Assembly: GCA_005884605.1 (NCBI GenBank)
Contig: VBBE01000075.1
Location: 1-12,156, forward strand
Source: Candidatus Bathyarchaeota archaeon
GTDB lineage: Archaea; Thermoproteota; Bathyarchaeia; 40CM-2-53-6
Direction of reading: 5' to 3'
Length of the DNA: 12,156 nt
Below, piece by piece: positions 5,089-11,954 of the stretch (its first letter is position 1; each line of letters starts with the position of its first letter). The position numbers and the translations under genes are program-made. The notes beneath the pieces were generated by a model that ran no database searches, was not told the origin of the DNA, and saw nothing but the letters and a program-made list of their open reading frames with translations.

Positions 5089-6891
5089 ATGCGATTGAGA
5101 TTTCAGAACAAGCGACGCTTAGCTCTAACATTCTCCGTTATCTGTTTTCTCTCACTGTCTACAATAATCCTGGGAGGGTCCTCTGGCCTTCTCAACGCAA
5201 CAGGAAGCAGTCTGATTCCTCAACAACCCAGTTCCAACTCTCCGATTGCAGAATTCCCGATACCGTACGTGAACCCGGGGCCGAATGCAATCGTCTCTGC
5301 CCCGAACCACATCTTCTGGTTCGTGGAGTACAACACGGGCGAAATCGGCGAGTTCAACGAGACAGCAAAAGCCTTCAACCAAATTCCGATTCCCGAGACA
5401 GGAGGGGCCATCCCGGCATCGTTAGCACTGGATGGTCTAGGCAGAATCTGGTTTACCGATCAAAACAAGAATAATCCTAGTGTCTGGGTTCTCAATGCGT
5501 CCGCGTCTCCCGTAACGTTCCACCAATACTTGACGAACACGCCAAATTCGACGCCCGTCTTCGTCATCGTAGACAATGCCACCAACGAAATATGGTTCAC
5601 TGACACAACTGCCAATTACATTGGAAAGATCGACCATCTGACGGATCAAATCACAAAGTTTACTCTGCCAACCTCGAACTCAGGCCCCGCCGAGCTCGCC
5701 TTCCAGAATGGGACGTCATACCTGTGGGTCACCGAAAGTTTTGCTAGCAAGATTGCCCGGTTTGACTTGGCGTCTCACGGCTTCCAGGAATTCACGTCCT
5801 CCGTCTCACTGGTTTCACCCGTTGGGATCGCTGTCGACAAGAACGGGAACGTGTGGGTTTCGGAACACGGGGCGAGCTCAATCGTGGAGTTGATTCCATC
5901 TAATTCGACCTTCAGAAAATATCCTACCACTCAGCCCTCACCCTTCAAGACGACGGCCCCGGCAACAATCTCCATCGACAAGCAAGGCCGATTCTGGTTC
6001 GTCGAACACTTCGGAAACAGGGTCGGACGACTAGACCCTAGGACTGGGATAATGGATGAGTTCGCAATCCCCACCTCTGGCCTTGCATACTCCCTCCGTA
6101 ACGCACTGGACGCTAGTGGCAATTTCTGGTTCACAGAGTATAGTGCGAACCGGCTTGGAATGATCCCGGGGAACGCAACTTCCTCCATTGCTCCCAGCTC
6201 AATGCTAGCTCCTCTGGCGGTGAACGCGGGCCAAACAGTCAACTCGCAGATCTCCCTGACAGATACCACTGCGAGCTCCGTCACCATCAACCTGAATGTC
6301 ACAAGCACATTCACAACCTACGGCCAAACATCCGCGAGCGAGATAGCGCTGTCAAACTACAGTCTCGTCGTCAATCCGAATCAGGCCAAGACTGTCACTC
6401 TCTCCATTACCCCTGACGGTAACCTACCGTCCGGACTCTACACGGCGGGTATGGTCATTACAGATGGGAATACTTCGTCCGTTGGGTTTGTCTTTCTCCA
6501 AGTACAAGGAGCCTTCTCAATACTCAATCTTCTGCAAACCTACCTCCCGGCTATCATTATCGCTGTCGCTTCGATCTTGCTACTGACAAGCATCCTGATT
6601 AGAAGAAGGAGGGCACGGTCAGCTCCGCGAGATTCGAACCCTAGACTTCCACTTGGTACGATCATCGTCATCGGGACGATTCTAATCGTCCTTGCCATAC
6701 AAGTGATACCTCCTTCGACAGCCAAGTGCATAGGCCTTCCCCCACCTCCACCTAACGGACAGCCAGCCGGGCCAGACTACATCGGGCTGGGTTTGGATAT
6801 CGGATCTCTAGCATTCTTTGTCGTGGTACTCTATTTGATACTGAGGAGCCGACAAAAGAACAAGCCTTCTGGTCCAGGGAAGCCGAGTTAG
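5089..6891 (+). CDS. membrane-anchored seven-bladed Vgb-like beta-propeller protein
   Basis: From ATG 5089 the protein is 600 residues; GTG 5065, overlapping the regulator gene, would add eight. I prefer the ATG because it gives a compact signal sequence (basic MRLRFQNKRR, then a hydrophobic run). Numbered from 5065, seven repeats begin near residues 84, 128, 176, 220, 263, 310 and 354, each like FWFTEYSANRLGMI. They are spaced 43-48 residues apart and form one complete propeller of the streptogramin-lyase (Vgb)/SMP-30-like type. An Ig-like beta domain follows (about 385-482), then transmembrane helices at about 487-511, 529-548 and 572-594 and a Pro/Gly-rich loop. Many N-x-S/T sites fit an extracellular archaeal glycoprotein. 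Lyase activity is unproven; a binding or sensing role is equally likely. Its stop overlaps that of the convergent exporter operon. Confidence 0.82.
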   Translation: MRLRFQNKRRLALTFSVICFLSLSTIILGGSSGLLNATGSSLIPQQPSSNSPIAEFPIPYVNPGPNAIVSAPNHIFWFVEYNTGEIGEFNETAKAFNQIPIPETGGAIPASLALDGLGRIWFTDQNKNNPSVWVLNASASPVTFHQYLTNTPNSTPVFVIVDNATNEIWFTDTTANYIGKIDHLTDQITKFTLPTSNSGPAELAFQNGTSYLWVTESFASKIARFDLASHGFQEFTSSVSLVSPVGIAVDKNGNVWVSEHGASSIVELIPSNSTFRKYPTTQPSPFKTTAPATISIDKQGRFWFVEHFGNRVGRLDPRTGIMDEFAIPTSGLAYSLRNALDASGNFWFTEYSANRLGMIPGNATSSIAPSSMLAPLAVNAGQTVNSQISLTDTTASSVTINLNVTSTFTTYGQTSASEIALSNYSLVVNPNQAKTVTLSITPDGNLPSGLYTAGMVITDGNTSSVGFVFLQVQGAFSILNLLQTYLPAIIIAVASILLLTSILIRRRRARSAPRDSNPRLPLGTIIVIGTILIVLAIQVIPPSTAKCIGLPPPPPNGQPAGPDYIGLGLDIGSLAFFVVVLYLILRSRQKNKPSGPGKPS

Positions 6892-7652
6892 AGTTTTGAG
6901 TACCAGATGTAACAGATTGTTCCGAGCATCGCAAAGGCGAGTGAGGGTCCGGCTAGGATCAATATCGACCCCAGAGAATCGCCGGCGGGAACTTGTGCAA
7001 ATGAAATGGGCGACAGTTGCCGGAACGATTGTATCGCCCAAGTCATCGGGTTAGACGAAACTATCGGGGCTAATAGCTGTGGAAATACGTTTACCGAGTA
7101 GAACAGCGTGCTCAGAAAAGACAAGTAAAGCTGGATCACGCTCCGAATAGTGACCCACATCTCGATACTTGAAGAGAACGCGGAAACAGCCATCGAAAGG
7201 CCGACGATTCCCAGAGAAAAGAGACCGACAATTAGGTAGGCGACGAAGACCTTGGGAGTAAAGAGTATTCCGTAGAGGTAGCAAATTACAAGCGTCCCGG
7301 GGAAAGTCGCGATGACGCTTCTGACAACCCCGCCCAGAACCCTTGAGAAAGCGAGAACAGGCCTCTGCACCGGAAGAGTCAGAAGGTACGAGGTCAGGTC
7401 TTTGATGTATTTCTCCCGCCAGACATCTCTGCCTGACTGGAAGGCGGCGACCATGGCCGTTATGAGATTCGAGCCGGGTGCGATGAAAAGGAAGTAGTTC
7501 GCGCCTTGGCCTGTCACGAGCCGGCCGAAGGTCGCGGCCGTCACGAATAGATCGATGGCAAAGTTTGCGAACATTATGGCGACGAGGAACGCGTCTGAGA
7601 AGAGGACCCGAACATCTCTCTCGATGATCAGTGGGATTAGTCGCGTGCTCAG
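6888..7652 (-). CDS. ABC-2 type exporter permease, second subunit, predicted CTG start
   Basis: From ATG 7574 the protein has 228 residues and lacks the usual N-terminal amphipathic segment of ABC-2 permeases. The same frame continues upstream for 26 codons (LSTRLIPLIIERDVRVLFSD, then AFLVAI), which restores exactly that segment, but holds no ATG, GTG or TTG. A CTG at 7650-7652 lies nine bases after GGGAGG (7662-7667) and overlaps the previous gene's stop as CTGA, so I predict a 254-residue protein. About six helices are present. The motif YLLTLP-x2-R and RVLGGVVRS near residues 89-112 matches the paralogous upstream permease, so the two probably form a heterodimer with the ATPase. Its stop codon TAA (6888-6890) overlaps the propeller gene's stop. 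Substrate unknown. Confidence 0.8.
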   Translation of the reverse strand: MSTRLIPLIIERDVRVLFSDAFLVAIMFANFAIDLFVTAATFGRLVTGQGANYFLFIAPGSNLITAMVAAFQSGRDVWREKYIKDLTSYLLTLPVQRPVLAFSRVLGGVVRSVIATFPGTLVICYLYGILFTPKVFVAYLIVGLFSLGIVGLSMAVSAFSSSIEMWVTIRSVIQLYLSFLSTLFYSVNVFPQLLAPIVSSNPMTWAIQSFRQLSPISFAQVPAGDSLGSILILAGPSLAFAMLGTICYIWYSKL

Positions 7653-8467
7653 GAATAGATTCCTCCCTCAAGTCGGCGGAAATAGAACGCCGCCCCTAAG
7701 CCAAGAAATACCACAACAAACGCGACAAGTCCAGCAATCGCTGTGAGGTCGAGCGTGAACCCAACCAGGGAGGCGCGCGCACTATCGGCGGCAAAAGAAA
7801 CCGGCGAGAAAGGCGCAAAAACCGAGACGTAGAGCGGCATGAACGCGATCGGGTAGAGCGCAGTGCTTGCCCTCGAGACTGCGAGTTCAAGAAGAGCGAG
7901 GACCACGTCGAATCTGTTGGCGCTCTTCACACTCACTGCGACAGTTATTGACATACCCGTAACGCCAAAGGCCAATAGGAAGAGAGAGAGGAGAGCTGAG
8001 AGGATCGAGAGCGGTTGTGCGAAACCCTCGATAACAGCGACGACAAGGAACATCGGAATGATGTAGATTATTGCCCTTAGCGCTCCTCCGAGTGCACGAC
8101 CAATGATGAACTGTCGTCTTGAGATCGGGAGGGTTAGAAGGTAATCGAGCACGCCTTCTTCGGCCTCTTCGAAAATATCGTAGCCAATAACGAAGGAAAT
8201 GGAAGCGATCGTTGCGACAACGCTTCCTACGGCGTAGTATTGGAAGAAGTTGAGCCCTGGCACGTTGATGAGTCGGCTGATGAGGTACGCGAAGACGAAA
8301 AGCTGGATTACGAATGCAAGGCTCCGAGTGATGATAATCCAAGGGGTCCTGAATAGGACCGACACGTCTCGCAAAGCCATCTGAAATACGAGACGAGTGG
8401 ACGATTCCTTAGCTAAGGGCGGACTACTCAAGGCGCTGGCCAGTGTAGGTAAGGAAGACATCTTCAA
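7649..8467 (-). CDS. ABC-2 type exporter permease, first subunit
   Basis: The 272-residue integral membrane protein has the layout of ABC-2 permeases: a cytoplasmic start with MALRDVSVLFRTPW, then helices at about 43-66, 75-97, 129-148, 154-179, 188-215 and 240-263. The cytoplasmic loop has EEGVLDYLLTLPISRRQF and GRALGGALR, typical of the family. The start is probably TTG 8467, five bases after GAGGT on the minus strand; ATG 8461 is the alternative. It overlaps the 3' end of the ATPase gene by about 40 bases, and its own stop overlaps the next permease's start, so all three genes are translationally coupled. Such exporters move lipids, polysaccharides, drugs or small peptides; nothing here tells which. 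Confidence 0.87.
   Translation of the reverse strand: MKMSSLPTLASALSSPPLAKESSTRLVFQMALRDVSVLFRTPWIIITRSLAFVIQLFVFAYLISRLINVPGLNFFQYYAVGSVVATIASISFVIGYDIFEEAEEGVLDYLLTLPISRRQFIIGRALGGALRAIIYIIPMFLVVAVIEGFAQPLSILSALLSLFLLAFGVTGMSITVAVSVKSANRFDVVLALLELAVSRASTALYPIAFMPLYVSVFAPFSPVSFAADSARASLVGFTLDLTAIAGLVAFVVVFLGLGAAFYFRRLEGGIYS
7653..7667 (-). promoter_or_regulatory. Shine-Dalgarno GGGAGG deciding a CTG start
   Basis: On the minus strand GGGAGG (7662-7667) is followed by nine bases and then CTG at 7650-7652. This is the strongest Shine-Dalgarno match I noticed in the window and sits at a suitable distance for the CTG, but about 90 bases from the first ATG of the frame. It lies in the last codons of the upstream permease gene, as in coupled archaeal operons. 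Confidence 0.55.
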
Positions 8468-9353
8468 GACTGACCTCTTTCAGTCGGACGCTTTCGATCT
8501 TGAAGCCTTGACTGCTAAGAGTGTCAACGATCTTGGGAAGAAGAAGTGTACCAGAATTGAGAAAGACCATGATCTTGTTGTCTTGTTGCTTTACATCGTG
8601 GATCTCTGGGAATTCTCTCAACAAGTCAGGCTTGAATTCGGACCCGTCGTTCAGTGTGAGCTCTAACACCTCGCCGCCCTTTACCGTGCCTTTCAGCTGC
8701 TCCGGTGTTTCGCTCGCTACCAGCCTGCCCTTGTTGACTATAGCAACTCTCTCGGAGAGTCGTTCGGCCTCGTCCATCATGTTGGTAGCTACGATGACAG
8801 TTGATCCCTCATCTCGCAGCTGGCGGATCATCTTCCAGACCAACAATCTGCTAGGCACGTCTAGGAAGGCTGTGGGCTCATCGAACACAGCTATGCTTGG
8901 GCGTTGAACCAGGATCTTAGCGTCCTCTACTTTCTTCTTCATACCACCACTCATCAGCCAGGTCCGTTTCTTGCGCGCCTCCCATAGATCTAGAGACTTC
9001 AAGACATCCTCAACTCTTCTCCGCCGCTCGACTTTGTCGAACATGGTAGTCATTTTGAGGTGCCAGTTCAACACGTCAAACGCGCTAAGGATGCCGTCGA
9101 CCCGCGGGTCCTGGAATGCGATTCCGATGAGCTTCCTGACCTCGTTAGGATGCTTCACAACATCATACCCGTTAACCGAGATTGTTCCGCTAGTAGGACG
9201 ATAGACCGTGCCCATCATAAGCATCAAAGTAGTCTTGCCAGCACCATTCGGACCTAGAAGCCCGAGAATCTCCCCGTCCTTGATCGTAATCGAGAAATCC
9301 TTGACGGCGTCAAGATTTCCGAAACGCTTTCCAGCGTTGTCAAACGTTATCAT
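8424..9353 (-). CDS. ABC-2 exporter ATP-binding protein
   Basis: From ATG 9353 the protein is 309 residues; TTG 9359 would add two. Numbered from 9359, all ATPase motifs are visible: Walker A GPNGAGKTT (36-44), Q-loop Q83 (AFQDPRV), signature MSGGM (136-140), Walker B IAVFDE (156-161) and D-loop FLD (165-167). The switch (H-loop) position is ATNMMDEAE, with N193 where histidine is normal (THxMDEAE). A C-terminal regulatory region (about 225-311) with VSLEDVFLTYTG is typical of drug/antibiotic-type (CcmA/DrrA-like) exporter ATPases. It is first in a coupled operon with two permeases. An AT-rich element (TTTTTATTT, about 9424-9432) upstream may be the promoter. Substrate not predictable. Confidence 0.92.
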   Translation of the reverse strand: MITFDNAGKRFGNLDAVKDFSITIKDGEILGLLGPNGAGKTTLMLMMGTVYRPTSGTISVNGYDVVKHPNEVRKLIGIAFQDPRVDGILSAFDVLNWHLKMTTMFDKVERRRRVEDVLKSLDLWEARKKRTWLMSGGMKKKVEDAKILVQRPSIAVFDEPTAFLDVPSRLLVWKMIRQLRDEGSTVIVATNMMDEAERLSERVAIVNKGRLVASETPEQLKGTVKGGEVLELTLNDGSEFKPDLLREFPEIHDVKQQDNKIMVFLNSGTLLLPKIVDTLSSQGFKIESVRLKEVSLEDVFLTYTGQRLE

Positions 9354-9423
9354 GGACAAACAATCCTAGATTGCAAAGCCCAGGAACACCAGCACGTGTT
9401 TGGCAGAGGGTCAAAAAGAAGCC

Positions 9424-9432
9424 AAATAAAAA
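9424..9432. promoter_or_regulatory. AT-rich TATA-like element in a divergent promoter region
   Basis: The sequence AAATAAAAA (TTTTTATTT on the minus strand) lies between the divergent ATPase and nitroreductase genes, about 70 bases from the first and 55 from the second. It is the only strong AT-rich element in the 134-base gap and could serve either direction. Shared or bidirectional use is inference. Confidence 0.35.
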
Positions 9433-9487
9433 CCCGCGACGATTCAAGGCATGCTTTTGAAGGGGTCGGAGGCAAAGCTCGACCAAC

Positions 9488-10087
9488 ATGGACTTTACGG
9501 GAACTGTACTAGCTCGCAGAATGGTCCGGGCTTTCAAACCAGACCCGGTCCCCCGAGAGAAGCTCAAGCGAATTCTCTCACTCGCCCAGCACTATCCCAG
9601 CGCCGGCTACAGCCAAGAGGTCGCTTACGTAGTAATAACTGACAAAGAAAAACGCGAGAAGGTGAGGAAGCTAAGAGATCTAAAAAGCGACGCCCCAGTC
9701 CTATTGATTCCGTGCGTGAGCGAGAAAATCGTCCACGACCGCTACCGCGAACCGGACAAGATTCGTTCGGGCGGAAAAGAAATTGACTGGCCAATCCCGT
9801 TCTGGTATTTCGATGTTGGTTGCAGCTGTATGCTCGTATTCCTGGCTGCTGTAAACGAGGGACTGGCAGCGGGGTTCGCGGGTAGCGTTGGAATCTTCAA
9901 TCCAGGCCTTCTCAGAAATGAGCTAGGTATTCCCGAACACTACGAGCCTGTAGGGATCCTTTCTCTAGGCTATCCGGACTTCGGCAAAGATGTTCCGTCC
10001 CCCTCGTTGAAACGTGGTAGGCGATCTGTGAAGGATTTCATCCATCGCGAAGAATGGCAAAGTCGAGCCGAATTGTCGACGAGATAA
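9488..10087 (+). CDS. nitroreductase-family FMN oxidoreductase
   Basis: The 199-residue length is usual for the nitroreductase fold. Typical features are the N-terminal RRMVRAFKPDPVP (R10, R11 and R14 expected near the FMN phosphate), PSAGYSQ at 37-43 (usually PSA/G-x-N/Q-Q, FMN contact), a central GCSCMLVFLAAVNEGL helix at about 111-126 and the C-terminal LGIPEHYEPVGILSLGYPD at 146-164. Family members reduce nitro-compounds, quinones or other substrates with NAD(P)H or, in some archaea, act on cofactors; the exact substrate cannot be read here. The ATG at 9488 follows GGAGG by about 13 bases. It is divergent from the exporter operon and convergent, with a 27-base gap, with the alaX gene. Confidence 0.88.
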   Translation: MDFTGTVLARRMVRAFKPDPVPREKLKRILSLAQHYPSAGYSQEVAYVVITDKEKREKVRKLRDLKSDAPVLLIPCVSEKIVHDRYREPDKIRSGGKEIDWPIPFWYFDVGCSCMLVFLAAVNEGLAAGFAGSVGIFNPGLLRNELGIPEHYEPVGILSLGYPDFGKDVPSPSLKRGRRSVKDFIHREEWQSRAELSTR

Positions 10088-10114
10088 TTGATTCGGATAG
10101 ACCGTGAGATCCGT

Positions 10115-10867
10115 CTAGGTGGCGATCGTGGGACGAGCTTGAACAGAATCGGAAGATCTGTTTGGACCCTTCTCGATAAGGTCGTAATACAACCGTCTGT
10201 TCGTCTTTCCCTTGTTCTCCAGCTTGAGCAGTTGGATCTGTCCAATCTCTCTGAGATGGGACACATGTAATCCTCCGTCGGCTTGACGGTCAACGCCTTC
10301 GATTTCCACAATTCTAAGCTTCGCCTCCGCTGGTGGTGCGGCCTCTGCGAGCTTCACCATATCCGGCAGCTTCAGAGCCTCGTCCCGGCCTAGAAAGTAT
10401 GTCTTTACCGGTGCGTCTTTTCTTATCAGCTTATTCGCTTCCGCCACGTATCCTTCGATCTGGCTCCGGTCGAACGATTCCAGATCAAAGTCCATCCTCG
10501 ACCGATCCACGTCAATCTGGTTTCCCGTTATCCGACAGTTGGCCTTTGAATAGAATAAGGAGCTGAGAAGGTGGCCGGCGGTATGCATCTTCATCAGTCG
10601 ATGTCTCCTCTCCCAATCCACCCGTCCAGTCACGTTGTCGCCAACGTTCAAGGATCCGGGAGCTTCTAGCGTGTGGAGTATTTTGTCGTCGGCTTTTGTT
10701 GTCTCATGAACCTTCGAGCCGTTGAGAGTACCAGTGTCGCAGGCTACACCGCCACCGCGCGGATAAAACAATGTCTGGTCCAGAACTACAGCTTGCCCCT
10801 CGACAGAAACCACCTTAGCAGCGAACTCCTTGGAATAGGGTTCTTCCCAGTACAATTTCCTCGTCAT
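10115..10867 (-). CDS. alaX: AlaX-type alanyl-tRNA editing protein
   Basis: The protein hydrolyses mischarged Ser- or Gly-tRNA(Ala) in the cytosol, as the editing domain of alanyl-tRNA synthetase does. Numbered from TTG 10882, it shows the N-terminal FYPRGGGVACDTG (39-51), HTAGHLLSS with H100 and H104, and QADGGLHVSHLREIG with H206. Editing domains bind zinc through H-x3-H and C-x3-H; here the cysteine position is aspartate (D202). ATG 10867 is the better start: GGGGAG at 10877-10882 precedes it by nine bases and the product then begins MTRKLYWEEPYSKEF, like known AlaX proteins. That gives 250 residues, medium AlaX size, with a C-terminal coiled or basic tail (about 215-255). It follows the aldolase gene by 20 bases and is probably co-transcribed. 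Confidence 0.9.
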   Translation of the reverse strand: MTRKLYWEEPYSKEFAAKVVSVEGQAVVLDQTLFYPRGGGVACDTGTLNGSKVHETTKADDKILHTLEAPGSLNVGDNVTGRVDWERRHRLMKMHTAGHLLSSLFYSKANCRITGNQIDVDRSRMDFDLESFDRSQIEGYVAEANKLIRKDAPVKTYFLGRDEALKLPDMVKLAEAAPPAEAKLRIVEIEGVDRQADGGLHVSHLREIGQIQLLKLENKGKTNRRLYYDLIEKGPNRSSDSVQARPTIAT

Positions 10868-10887
10868 CGATAATCTCCCCAAACAAA

Positions 10888-11769
10888 CTAGCGTGCCAGG
10901 GAAGGTCTGAGAATTACCTGTTCCTTGGTATTCTTCGACCGGTCGTAGACTTCTTGGGCTTCCCTCACAGTCACGCCTCCATGAACTATCTCTCGAATTG
11001 CCTTTATCATTGGCACTGGGTGCTCGGATTGCCAGATGTTCCGACCCATGTCCACGCCCACAGCTCCATCCTGGATCGCGTCATAAGCGAGCTGAAACGC
11101 GTCTAGTTCTGTCTCAAGCTTTGGCCCTCCAGCTACAACCAATGGCACTGGACAGCCTTTCACGACTTTTCCGAAATCTTCGCAGTAGTATGTCTTGACA
11201 AAATGGGCCCCGATCTCCGCGGCGATTCTGCAAGCCAACGCAAGATAGCGCGCATCACGCTTCTCCAACTCTTTCCCTACGGCGGTAACGGCGAGAACTG
11301 GAATTCCATGTTCCTCTCCTTCATTCACCAGCTTGCCAAGGTTCGTCAAGGTCTGATGCTCGTGCGCAGACCCGACAAATATCGATAGAGCCATCGCAGC
11401 GACGTTCAACCGGACAGCATCGCGGACAGATGTTGTAATCGCCTCGTTAGTCAGAGATTCTCCGATTATGCTTGCTCCGCCCGAAACTCGGAGGACAATC
11501 GGCACGGTGGATCCTGGATTAATAGAAGTCCTGAGCACACCACGAGTGCACATTATCGCGTCAGAATGGGCGAGAAGAGGCTCGATCGTTTTCCGAGGCT
11601 CCTCCAGCTTGTGAGTGGGACCCATAAAATAGCCGTGGTCCACTGCAAGCATCACTGTGCGACCCGTCTCAGGCTTGATAATTCTTGAAAGTCGGTTTTT
11701 CATTCCCCAGTCCATTCTCTCAGCTCGAACGCTGTTGCGGCAGCAACGAAATATTACAGTTTCTCCCAT
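10888..11769 (-). CDS. LsrF-like class I aldolase/thiolase (DeoC/FbaB superfamily)
   Basis: The 293-residue TIM-barrel enzyme closely follows E. coli LsrF as I remember it: DWGMKNRLSRI-x-KPETGRT, MLAVDHGYFMGPT (D44, H45), MCTRGVLR, GSAHEHQT, FVKTYY with K192 as the Schiff-base lysine, CPVPLVVAGGPKL and GVDMGRNIWQSEHPVPM. LsrF is a thiolase that acts on the phosphorylated AI-2 breakdown product 3-hydroxy-5-phosphonooxypentane-2,4-dione. Archaeal relatives include class I fructose-bisphosphate aldolase and ADH synthase of the aromatic pathway. No lsr genes are nearby, so the in vivo reaction is open. ATG 11769 gives an 18-residue N-terminal extension; ATG 11715 (MDWGMKN) is a plausible internal start. 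It is upstream of and probably co-transcribed with alaX. Confidence 0.88.
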   Translation of the reverse strand: MGETVIFRCCRNSVRAERMDWGMKNRLSRIIKPETGRTVMLAVDHGYFMGPTHKLEEPRKTIEPLLAHSDAIMCTRGVLRTSINPGSTVPIVLRVSGGASIIGESLTNEAITTSVRDAVRLNVAAMALSIFVGSAHEHQTLTNLGKLVNEGEEHGIPVLAVTAVGKELEKRDARYLALACRIAAEIGAHFVKTYYCEDFGKVVKGCPVPLVVAGGPKLETELDAFQLAYDAIQDGAVGVDMGRNIWQSEHPVPMIKAIREIVHGGVTVREAQEVYDRSKNTKEQVILRPSLAR

Positions 11770-11892
11770 CTGGACAGAACGAAAACTCCAATCTAGGAAT
11801 GACTCGCAACCAGATGTGAAAGCTGAGTGAAGTGATATTGATCGAGCCGAGAACCCGATACCTGAATTGAGAGTCTGAGGCTACTAAATCCC

Positions 11893-11898
11893 TATATC
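11893..11898 (+). promoter_or_regulatory. TATA-like box for the terminal hydrolase gene
   Basis: CTATAT lies about 57-62 bases upstream of the ATG at 11955. Transcription would start near 11920, giving a leader of about 35 bases with the purine-rich AGAGAGG (11941-11947) as a possible ribosome-binding site. Judged by eye only. Confidence 0.35.
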
Positions 11899-11954
11899 GC
11901 TATCGGACCGCGCATCTCGTCAACGATCACGCTGTTTACGAGAGAGGCTTGTAG

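Noticed and set aside
6620..6655. tRNA T-loop look-alike (GATTCGAACCC) inside the propeller gene
   Set aside because: It lies in an intact coding frame and the flanking bases do not form a cloverleaf on either strand.
5089..6891. streptogramin resistance gene (vgb)
   Set aside because: Repeats are Vgb-like but the size, Ig-like domain and membrane helices differ, and catalytic residues cannot be confirmed.
7051..7671. 206-codon minus-strand frame from TTG 7671
   Set aside because: Arg-rich shadow of the second permease in another frame; the permease frame carries the family motifs.
10888..11769. AI-2 quorum-sensing locus
   Set aside because: Only an LsrF-like enzyme is present; no receptor, transporter, kinase or regulator of the lsr type is nearby.
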